Origin: Pisolithus tinctorius
Taxonomy: Eukaryota > Basidiomycota > Agaricomycetes > Boletales > Pisolithaceae
Direction of reading: 5' to 3'
Assembly (NCBI GenBank): GCA_024663395.1
Contig: JANFAH010000062.1
Location: 62,001 to 126,000, forward strand
Length of the DNA: 64,000 bases
The notes beneath the pieces were generated by a model. That model saw nothing but the letters and a program-made list of their open reading frames with translations. It did not search any database and was not told the origin of the DNA. Position 1 is the first letter of the stretch. Each line of letters opens with the position of its first letter. Made by a program: the position numbers and the translations under genes. Positions 39,746 through 50,326 of the stretch are shown piece after piece.

Positions 39746-41908
39746 ATGTCATCACCAAAAGCCATCGGTATCGATTTGGGAACGACGTACTCGTACGTAT
39801 CAACTTGTTCCGTCGCCCCCTCTCGGGATAATCTGATCTCCCTCTTCTTTCAGTTGCGTCGGTGTTTGGCAAAATGATCGTGTTGAGATCATCGCCAACG
39901 ACCAGGGTAATCGAACGACGCCCTCATATGTCGCTTTCCTTGACAATGAGCGGCTAATCGGCGATGCCGCAAAGAACCAAGTCGCTATGAACCCTCATAA
40001 CACGTGAGTCCTGCCATTGCCCCGTTTATCTTATCTCGCCGCGTGCTGACATCTGCGTTTAGTGTATTCGACGCTAAGCGTCTTATCGGCCGCAAATTCG
40101 ATGATGCGGAGTGCAGGCTGATCTCAAGCACTTCCCTTTCAAGGTTGTCAGCAAGGCTGGCAAGCCTTACATTCAGGTGGAGTACCGTGGCGAGACCAAG
40201 AATTCGTAAGTACACACTTCATATTCTTTTTCTAATCTAACTTTGGTGTGTAGACGCCCGAGGAAATCTCATCTATGGTCCTCACCAAGATGAAGGAGAC
40301 CGCTGAGGCGTACCTCGGATACGCCGTTAACAACGCGGTCGTCACTGTTCCCGCGTACTTCAATGACTCGCAGAGGCAGGCCACTAAGGATGCTGGGACT
40401 ATCTCTGGTTTGAACGTCCTCCGTATCATTAACGAACCCACCGCCGCTGCTATCGCTTACGGCCTTGACAAGAAAGTGACTGGCGAGCGCAACGTCCTCA
40501 TCTTGACCTTGGCGGTGGAACTTTCGATGTTTCCCTTCTGACAATCGAGGAGGGTATCTTCGAGGTCAAGGCCACCGCCGGTGACACCCACTTGGGTGGT
40601 GAGGACTTCGACAACCGTCTGGTCAACCACTTCGTCCAGGAATTCAAGCGCAAGCACAAGAAGGATGTCTCCTCTAACGCTCGTGCCCTCCGCCGTCTCC
40701 GCACGCTTGCGAGCGTGCTAAGCGCACTCTCTCTTCCGCCACCCAAACTCTATCGAAATCGACTCCCTCTTCGACGGTGTTGACTTCTACATCCATCACC
40801 CGTGCTCGTTTCGAAGAACTGTGCCAGGACTTGTTCCGTAGCACCCTGAGCCCGTCGAGAAGGTCCTTCGTGACTCGAAGATTGACAAGGGGAACGTACA
40901 TGAAATCGTTTTGGTCGGTGGATCCACCCGTATCCTCGTATCCAGAAACTCGTCTCCGACTTCTTCAACGGCAAGGAGCCCTGTAAAAGCATCAACCCTG
41001 ATGAGGCGGTTGCCTACGGTGCTGCTGTCCAGGCGCTATCCTTTCCGGTGACACTTCGGAGAAGACTCAGGACCTCCTGCTTCTCGACGTCGCTCCTTTG
41101 TCGCTGGGTATCGAGACAGCGGCGGTGTCATGACGCCTCTCATCAAGCGCAACACGACTGTCCCGACGAAGAAGTCTGAGATCTTCTCCACGTACTCGGA
41201 TAACCAGCCCGGTGTCTTGATTCAGGTGTACGAGGGTGAACGTGCGCGGACAAAGGACAACAACCTGCTCGGCAAGTTCGAGCTCACTGGTATCCTCCTG
41301 CTCCTCGTGGCGTTCCTCAAATGAGGTTACCTTCGATATCGACGCTAACGGTATCTTGAACGTCTCGGCTTCCGACAAGACTACCGGCAAGTCGAACCGT
41401 ATCACCATCACCAACGACAAGGGTCGTCTGTCGAAGGACGAAATCGAACGCATGGTTTCGGAGGCCGAGAAGTACAAGGGTAGGTATCTGACTGCTGAAC
41501 ATGACTGTCGTTGCTAACAACACTTGCTTACAGCCGAGGATGAGGCTGCGGCCGCCCGTATCCAGTCCAAGAACGGTCTCGAGTCGTACACATACAACCT
41601 CCGCAACTCCATCAATGATGAGAAGCTTGCCGGCAAGTTTGATCCTGCCGACAAGGAGAAACTCGAAACTGCCATCAACGAGACATCAGCTGGCTCGACA
41701 GCTCACAGGAAGCGTCGAAGGAAGAGTACGACGGCAAGCAAAAGGAGTTGGAGGCTGTCGCCAACCCAATCATGCAAGGCTGTATGGTGCTGCTGGTGGA
41801 GCACCAGGCGGCTTCCCTGGTGCTGGTGGTTTCCCTGGCGGTGGTGCTGCGCCTGGCGGCTTCCCTGGAGCTAGCGAGGACGGTCCATCAGTCGAGGAGG
41901 TTGACTAA
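39746..41908 (+). CDS. SSA1: Cytosolic HSP70 chaperone (Ssa type), reading frame broken many times
   Basis: This is an ATP-dependent chaperone. The start [20 protein letters not shown] is the HSP70 signature 1. [15 protein letters not shown] is signature 2 and [16 protein letters not shown] signature 3, both readable only after allowing for missing bases. The C-terminus is a Gly/Ala/Pro-rich segment ending GPSVEEVD, the EEVD motif of cytosolic HSP70s that binds TPR co-chaperones. Introns lie after TYS, NPHNT, GETKN and EKYK. Relative to the family, bases are missing near 40110, 40203, 40504, 40705, 40750, 40791 (two bases), 40847, 40934, 41035, 41121, 41295, 41322, 41684 and 41775. Between these points the codons are fully conserved, which argues for consensus error rather than a dead gene. 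SSA-type genes are usually multi-copy, so the exact paralogue is unknown. Confidence 0.9.
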
Positions 41909-44900
41909 AGGACTCGACTCGTTGATTCTGCTACGCCTTCATGGATCCACGACTTGCATTTGGTAGTACGCTGTAGTATTTGCATCGAATAATCACGCAG
42001 AGCCAACTTGTATGTTACATATCGCATTTCCTTTAGAAATCTTATTCTCTCTCTCCGATTGAAATCAAGTTCGATGCACACACTCGTCAGAACTTCGAAG
42101 TTGAAGGGAACTGCCGAGTAAGTTAGTTGGCAGACTAAGTCAATTTAGTACTGCAACCTTTGACGACCTGCCCCAGTGTCTGGGTAGAGTTTAGGAGGGA
42201 CGGAAGCGGGAGGGCGCTGACGAAATGTCACCAGTTATTCATACGTCTCTTCTGCCTACGTCGACTTCCTCCCAAATACCTGCTCCAGTTACGACGATTA
42301 CTCTCGAGGTTCATTCGATCCCAAGGAAATCGGTCAGGAGCAAGTACCAATGTCATCCGACCCTCACCGATGCATTCGCAAGTGCCTGAGTAGTCATCTG
42401 CACGACTCAGGCTTCGCTTGAAAGAACAGGGCATGCTGGCATTGGTATGCGATCCCATAGCCCTTTGGAAAGCGTAAGTCTTCACTAGACCTAAGGCCTA
42501 GCTAACAACCGCCAGTCTCTGTTACCTCGCCAACTAATGCTTTCTGATCACTCAGTTATCAGAAATGAATAGCGAAGCATGGAAGCTGCTCTGCAAGATC
42601 TGTCTGTTCTGGACTTAGATTCGATTCTTTCCTTAGCAAATCCAACCTCGCAGGAAGGACGGACAGCTCTTTCCGAGATCCTGTCGTCGTCGCCAGATAT
42701 ATTGGTGCGCAATAGTGCTGTAGATTACATATGTGGGTCCGACCCAGACACCGATATTTGAACATGATGATCATGCCGAATCGGTACCAGTACTTGGCAG
42801 ATGGCGTGAGTACCGTTTCAACCAGGAGTTGCGACGCTTACACTGACATATAATTTATGATAAGTAGGAAATTCCAAGCAACATTGGGTGGACCGCATCG
42901 AGGCATTGATACTCCAGGCCTCGCCAAGTGAATAATGTTGTGCTTTCACTCTGCGAAGAGGCCATCTCGGCTTCAGTCACCGGTATCTCCGTTCACGCTC
43001 CTACAATCACACATTACACAACTTTCTACCTCCCTTGACTCGTTCACCGAAGACTTGAAAAAGGAGTGGAATACGAGTCATGCAGGTACCGCTATTGATA
43101 CCACAATAAAAAGTAGGTTAACGTGGATGCTGTGGGCCTTTCAGACCCTCTCTGGAGTGACTACTTGCATACGGAGTAGAAATTCCCGGTGACAGTCCAA
43201 GAGGGTTCGGTAGAATCGAGATCGCTCCCTAATTTCCGTTGCGCCGTAAGAGTTATTTACCAGCCTGTATCGTCGTCTGTTTTTCACATGTCGCACAGCG
43301 CTGTTGCAGCACCGTCTACTGATCCGATATCAGCTGACTCCACCTTAGTTGGTAAACTCTGAAGTCCTTGAGCCTTGAGGCAGAGCATCTCTGATGAGCA
43401 AGGATTGTGAATTAATTCATGAGCTAGTTACCTGTTTGTTGCTGCTGATGACTTTGAGATCATGCTCGCCAGGCGTAATATCCAGAAGTTTACTGTGTAA
43501 CATCGGATCCGGAGGAGCGCGTCTCAAGATCCGAGAATAGAAGTTCGACGCCGTTACACCAACTGATGCTGAAGACCCAAAGGTCGTATCACGTTGGGAG
43601 CATCTTGGTTGCGAATCCTGCTGGTGTGGTATCACTGTAACTGATGACTACATTGTTGCTTGTATGCCTCCCACAAGTCAGTTAATCACCGGCAGGGTTG
43701 GTCGCACTGTTCGGCTCTTGCGTGCAGCTTTCTGTTTACGGCAAGTTGACCAGCAATTAACCAGCATCTGATAACAGGGCTGACAATAATACTACGCTAT
43801 TTTGCAGTGTTCTTCGTGTGATATGGTTGTGTTTGTAAAGATTACACGGAGATTTTGAATTTACCGAAAGGAAGAAGAATTCTTGCGGGCGAACCGGGGA
43901 CCGTGTTCCACGAATTACAAAATTCCGCTTATCCAAGGCTGTAGGACCTTGATGCTGAGATAACCACCTCACGGCCTTGGAATTCACGATCGGGGGGCTA
44001 AGTGTACTATCCACAGAAGAACAGTGTTTTAGAGCGGAGGCACTGCTGAGAACGCGAGTTTTGCCTACCCATATCTTTCCAACAGATGTTGATAAACCTC
44101 TGGGTATTCAACTTCGAGGGCGCGTATCAACTTCGTGAAGATGGCCAACGAAGAGATCAAACCCATATTGAAGTATGCGAGTAGTATTTATACCACAGCT
44201 TTCAGATATCCGTAGTCAACGCCTTCTTTGCCCCAGTTTCTAACCATGGCCTCACACCCGATTTACGGTATCTCCCGGGCATGGACGTTCAAATGATCAA
44301 TTCTTGGAAGGTAGTTACCAGAGTCATCCGATCCCAGGTCTCGGCACTGATAGTAGTTATAGTGGTACCGCCCACTATTATGATGTACGACTAGTGAGCC
44401 TTCTGCTTCCTGAGAGCGCTTAAACCTGATTTATGACCAGTTCTTGCTTTGGAGGAAGAGTTAGTGTTTTGAAACCCTCAATTACTGGCTAATTACAGCC
44501 CTTTGTGAAAGGTCGATTATATTTGGGTAATTAGCTATCTCTTCACTTTGTTACGTCCTGATGCATTAACAGAAAAGCATATGTCGGTTGCCTCACCATA
44601 TATCTGATCGTAAGTCCGAAATGAATCGAAGCCTAATCTTTGGGATTTCTCAGGAATACACGAGACTCGGTACATTGGGACTCCGTTCATCATGTACGTC
44701 CTTTGCATGTGGAACATGTGGCAATACTCGACGGTGTGTCAGTTTCAACACAGTAAGTTACAGTGGACTACAGCTCTAATGCTCTTCACGATGGCCAGGT
44801 TTTCTTTCCACTGCCTGGCAAGGTAAGTATACTTGAATCGACGTGCATGGTCATCTAACAAGGTGCAGTTGTACGTGCCTTCCGCTTGTATGTGCTGTCA

Positions 44901-46193
44901 ACGATGACCCAGTGGCGTCTATCTCCCATGACGACAGTTGTAAGCTCATTTAGGGCATTTTTCTTCCAAACAGACCCTAGGACAGTTCACGTTATTTCCA
45001 TCTTGCGGGCTGGTCTAACTGCGTGGAGATCTGGCTTGTGCAAAGTACGCACCTCTTCACGTAGTTGATGCAATCACATCATTCCTTCAGTAATTCTCCA
45101 AATGCGGCTGTACGCCATTTATCATGGCTCAAAGAAGATTCTCTTTACTGTGTTATTGGGCTTTATGGCCGAAATTGCCATCATGATCATGCATGGTACA
45201 AATCACCAAATTCGAAGGTGAGTTGTGTTCTAATAGGTGAATCCATGTAATGTAGACTGACACCAAGCAAAGTCAGCGGACCGTCAACGTGACGTACCTA
45301 TAGGGTTTACCCGACCATAATTATGCTACCATCGCAGTTATGAATGTCTACTATTTGCCTCGCAGTCTACGCAGCCATTCGACATACAGAAGGAACGGGT
45401 ACCCTTCCGGTGAACTGAAGGATTTAAGGACATTCTTATAGGTGGCAATGTAGTGTACTTCTGGGTAGGTGCTAATTTCATGTTCCATGAGCAGATAAGA
45501 TGACAGGCACTTGCAGGACCCTACTCTATAGTCATTAGCCTACTTGGTAGTGACACTAATGCTCTCCGTATGTCCTTGGCACACCTTTAGGGCAGAGAAG
45601 TCTAATACCTCCTTCAGACTCAATGGATAGCTGCGGTGCCAAGGTTGGGGTTTGCTATTACTGCAGTCATTGGATGTCATCTTGTCCTGCATGTCAGGAA
45701 GCTCGAGGACTTCAAGTTCCACAAGGCAAGTTGACTCAGCAGGAGCATGAAAAGCTACCCTCTCGCGGTCCTCCATGACCACTCCACAGCTGGCAGCGGT
45801 GATATCTCCTTGCATCTACTCTAGTCCGACTGTCTTTCAATTAGGGAAGATTACACAGTACCAAAGGATATATTTCCTAGTTAGGATATGCCCTAGCAGT
45901 TTACTCGTGACGTCCGCGTTTAATACATACATGTTTCGCAAGCTGCTGCAATGTGATCGGTGGAATCGTTGATAAGGAATACCGAACAGTCTACCCTATG
46001 AACCTGAGCGTCGCTTCCACCACTATCGATTTCCTACATCGAATCCAGAAACACTCTATTCAGCAGAGCATTTTGAACACACCGGCCTTGCCCGTCAGCC
46101 CAAGAAAGACTACCCTCTGGTGGGACATGGAGCTTTCACAGAACAATTCCCAAGACTAATTTTCTTTCTAGTTCAGTCCAGCTTTCCCCGTTT
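41909..46193. other. 4.3 kb gene-poor region
   Basis: Many frames shorter than 100 codons are present but none could be linked into a gene. The frame 42579-42761 (MEAALQDLSVLDLDSILSLA) looks protein-like. The stretch 44690-44930 has hydrophobic text with VRAFRLYVLS, which faintly recalls the 'LRxYALY' block of DUF6533 proteins. These may be relics of decayed genes. No repeats at the borders were seen. Confidence 0.45.
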
Positions 46194-48294
46194 ATGACAT
46201 CCGCGGGGACATTCACTGATCAGTCAACAAGGGATCGAAACCTCTTCAAAGACACCATATGGCTCGGCGGAGTACATGACGGATACCCTCAAGTATCCTT
46301 TGCGGAATATCGCAAAATTCGAATCACTGGCGAAGTCAAGTCGAATTCCCGAAAATCCGCTGCGCTAACGCAGAGTCCACCTCACGTTCGGGTTGCTGGA
46401 ATCGGTGATGAGGATACGGGTGCAAGAGAGTGTCCTGCTTAGAAAGCAGAACGACGGCAGAGTCATCATAGCAAGCGATAACTTGCACCAGTTGCTGAGA
46501 GTCTGGCAGTATCGTATCCGTGAAGAAGGGAAACACAGATTATTGCCAGCAGTGGGCAGCGGATGTCCAGAGCATACTAACCCAGGCGGAAAAGAATCCT
46601 GTTCGTTCGAACTCCATTTTGAAAACGGTTATTTCCTTCTTGCGCGTTTGCCGCAATATGACTTCGAGATGATCTTATTGCAGTTGGCTTCCATCGGAGA
46701 GGCCCTCACGGAAGGCAGGCTCACATTCCCATCATCTGTACAACTTCGCCCGGGCATATCGTGGGCTTTCGCGGCCGGCGCTAGCCAGCCTGCACCAAAA
46801 GCAAATGGAAGAGGCGGGGTGGTGTCCATTCCTCATTCGCATCGCGTCAGAGAGAGTGTGTACATTGACCTATGCGAGCACACAAAGGCCCTTTCTCCGT
46901 GGTGGAGTGAAATTGCACTCACACTGTACCTGGGAGAAATGTGCAGCAAATAACATTAACTCCGAAAACTACACCAATCCCCATATCACTTCCACATGCG
47001 TCTGCACGTATAGCCAACCGCCCTTCCCTGACGTCGCTGGACCACTTTCGCAGTGGACACATACCAGTACTTCGATGGGACAAAGCGCACCACAAATTCC
47101 TTGTCGGAACCTCTTCGGATAACCCCTATGTCGCAATTTCTCACGTCTGGGCTGATGGTCTTGGGAGTACCACAGAAAAAGGACTTCCGATGTGCCAGAT
47201 CGACGCTCTTGTGTTCGCAACCCAGCGGTTCATTTCCACTGGGGCATTCTGGATTGATTCTCTCTGCGTTCCCGAAGTACGGGATTTGAGAAAACGGGCG
47301 ATAGGTTTGATGTCGAAAAACCTACAGAGATGCTCAAGTAGTGTTGGTACTGGATTCAGGAATACGTTCTTGTTCCATATCGGCTCCACGCGAGGAAAGG
47401 CTGCTCAGGGTGTTATCGTCTGGTTGGATGCAGCGACTGTGGACCTTGCAGGAAGCGCTGCTCGCAAACAAACTGGTTTTCATGTTCCATGATGGTATAC
47501 TCTCCATCGATGACCTCCTGCCAACAAGACCCGACTACGAAGTAAAGGATACGCTCTTGCTCTCTCTTGCGGCAGAAGTTTTCCGTCTCACGAAATACAG
47601 GCGATACTCATCCGTGATGCACGACGGATTCACTATCGCTGACGTCGTAACTTGCCTTCGACATCGAATGACGAGCAAAGCCGAAGATGAGACTCTCGCC
47701 ATCTCAGGTCTTCTGAATGTAAACCCCTCTGGGCTCGTAAATCTTGCCCCACAGCAGCGGATGAAGTCGCTGCTTCTGGGTGTGGGAAAGGTTCCCCGCA
47801 AAATAATCTTTCTGAACGGAGAAAAACTTTCGGATTTCGGATTTTCCTGGGCTCCTAGCACACTCATGGGGCACAACATGGACATCGGGTTTGAGGCAGA
47901 TGCAAATGTAAGCCCCACTGGCTTGCATGCAGATTATGTAGCCATCTACTTCCGAACGACGATGGTCAGCACACAGCGAACAATTCGGTTGCTTCTTCCT
48001 GAGGAGGAGGTTTATGTGGAGGTCGATCATGATGGAAACCCCTTTGAATGCAATGCCTTACTCCTTCCAAGTCAGGTGGCATCGTATGATTTCGGTCTGG
48101 GTGTAGCTGTTCTTGTAACAGGGGCAGATACAAGCAAGAGCGAAGAGCGCGCTGGGGACAGACTCGTCTGCAAGTATCAGATGCGTTTCCTGCTTGCAAC
48201 CAAGAGCCTGCGGTCGGACAAGGAAGGGCCAACCAATAAAGATTTTTTACGTGTCCAGGCAAAGAGTGGGATGATGAGAGTCAAACTCGTCTGA
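46194..48294 (+). pseudogene. HET-domain protein gene with several frame breaks
   Basis: HET domains act in heterokaryon incompatibility, a fungal cell-death response to non-self. HET hallmarks are present but spread over frames: YVAISHVWADGLGSTTEKG, GAFWIDSLCVP, then after a frame change GWMQRLWTLQEALLANKLV. Upstream pieces (VQLRPGISWAFAAGASQP, GWCPFLIRIASERVCTLTY, LHSHCTWEKCAANNI) match the N-terminal region found in basidiomycete HET proteins. The last 317 codons (47341-48294) are one clean frame. At 47309-47313 a five-A run appears one base too long; the other breaks (near 46390, 46830 and 47000) could be small introns or real lesions. I list it as a pseudogene, but consensus error remains possible given other genes in the window. 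The 5' end is not resolved. Confidence 0.6.
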
Positions 48295-48619
48295 CGATCA
48301 TCTCAACACATACTACTTGATATCATCGGCTTGTGGTATATAGACTCCTTTGTTTGCTTGAGCGACGATGAAAGTGCGACGAGTACTTATAAGCAAACGA
48401 CAATCACGTGCAGGGCGCTCGACTTGACCCGCTGGATGAAGCGAAGGTATAAATCTACGACAGGAATCTGTATACTCTGTACGTCGTGCGAAAACAAAAG
48501 TCCGGTCAGTATTGGAAGGAGAAAAGAAAATCTAATCAAGGTCCTCACAAATATGTAGGCGCTGCTCAAACGGGGCAAGCCTCATGTTCGCTGCGAGCTA
48601 CATATAACGGCCACGTCAA
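48295..48619. other. Intergenic between convergent genes
   Basis: This is the 3' flank shared by the HET gene (+) and the membrane protein gene (-). No gene seen. Confidence 0.55.
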
Positions 48620-50028
48620 TTAGACCAAACCGATAGCGGAACTAGAAGTTATGATGGTTGGACTCGAGATGGGCGGACCTTGGACTACAGCAGCTTTCTT
48701 AGCAGCTTTCTCTGCAGCATCTTGCTTATCAGCCTCCTGCGCTTTCCTCTCCCAGAATGCTTCTTCATCTGGATATAGTTTTCCTGGGAAAAAGGTTTGA
48801 AGCATACTCGCGCCGAGGCGAGGATGTCTTTCTTCAACCTTCATTAGCGTTTGCATCACTTTCCGATCAAGGATGCACTCCTCGAATACCAAAGGCACGC
48901 CGAAGGCTTCAGGTGTTCGCGGAAGTCCAGCCACCATGACATTATGCATCATGCCAATGCCTCCGACCAGCATCAAGAACCAAGGATCTTGTTGAATGTT
49001 GACCACCGTGATAAGATGGGCAATCCATAGTACGGCCAGCGAGATGGTAAAGAATCGAGTCCACATGGACCCCTTCGGGTCTGCACACGCAAGGGCCTCG
49101 AGATCCAGGGAGTTTTTATCGCCAATGATGACGATAGCATGCTGTGCACCGTTGCCGCGAGTAAGAATCGCGGTCTTCGCAACTCGTGGGTATCCCCATT
49201 TCTCCATCCCCCACTGCGGCAGCCATCCAGTGGCAAACGCAAGAACGATGCCCACGCTGGTGGTCAAAAGAACAACCCAGTCGTCATGAAGGATGAGAGG
49301 GATAACTGCGATTATCAACTGCACGACAGCGGTTGCGACACCGCTGTAGTAGATCCAATCAGCGGCAGGAACGCCAGAGGCGCGGTTAGGATCGGCCCGG
49401 AAAATCGAAACGCAAAGTCCGGCCTTGGTGCGAGGCGCGACAACAGGTTTGTTATCTTGAGGAGCGCCTGCATTACTCTTCTGAGACGCTGACTTCAACA
49501 TCTCGCCTAATCGTAATCCGACCTCCTGTGGTTTCCAGTGTTCGAAGTCCCTAAGAATGCGACCAAGAATCCAACTGTGATTGTCGCGCGAGTAACTGAA
49601 GAGACATTGTTTTAATGTAGAATAGAAATGAAAAGGCATATCTACCAACCCTGTTTTACCATTGATCACTATAGAGGAGAAATCAGGTTCTGGCATTAAC
49701 TTATTGTTGCCCACGGCAAGGACCAGACTGTTGAATGAGTACGCGACCCATCCGAACGAGAATGCTACTGGAGTGAACCGATGGCCAGATAATTGTGCGA
49801 GAGCACGCTGAATAACGTCTGGGCCAATTAGCGTGAGTACGGAAAGCACCCCAGGATGCACCCATGCGTCTTTGAGTAGAGTAGCGTCACTATGAGTAAG
49901 GTTAGCGAGCACGAACTGCTGATAGACTGAGTGGACGCTACTAACCTAGCGGACATCGAAAGGCTGGAAATGCGGGAACTAAGGTTGAGCCAGTAGTAAC
50001 TTGCAAGTCGAAAGAAGGGTTTTTCCAT
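48620..50028 (-). CDS. Polytopic membrane protein (basidiomycete family, unknown function)
   Basis: Two exons (50028-49946, 49889-48620) joined over a 56-base intron give 450 residues. The N-terminus MEKPFFRLASYYWLNLSSRI is not a classical signal peptide. SDATLLKDAWVHPGVLSVLT and FTPVAFSFGWVAYSFNSLV follow. A central group of at least four hydrophobic helices is visible (YYSGVATAVVQLIIAVIPLI, VVLLTTSVGIVLAFATGWL, FFTISLAVLWIAHLITVV, PWFLMLVGGIGMMHNVMVAG). The C-terminal part is cytosol-like, with FEECILDRKVMQTLMKVEER and an Ala/Lys/Glu helix (QEADKQDAAEKAAKKAA). I know this layout only from unnamed basidiomycete proteins, often encoded close to recognition genes; the HET gene next door fits that. 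Confidence 0.78.
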
Positions 50029-50326
50029 TTAGAAAGTGACACGAGCTACTCTTCGCAGCACTGCAGGGAGGCTGCAGGGTCATCAGACCCCAACATGACG
50101 CTTATATGTTAGCGATAAATATCGCTGAATCCTCGCCAATACATGTGCAAATGAAAGGCTTAATATGATGCTGGTTGTATGTAGATTCAACCATAAGTAC
50201 ATACTTGCCTTGCCCAAGGCGAGGGAATTCAAATCGAGGTTCCGTAGATAAGATATCAAGTTGTCGACGATAGACAAGTGCAATAATCCCTGCTGTCCTT
50301 CACTTTCGCCCAGGGTGGCGCAAGCA

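Noticed and set aside
39746..41908. HSP70 as a true pseudogene
   Set aside because: No substitutions or insertions accompany the losses, and the promoter and ends are intact; consensus error fits better, though not proven.
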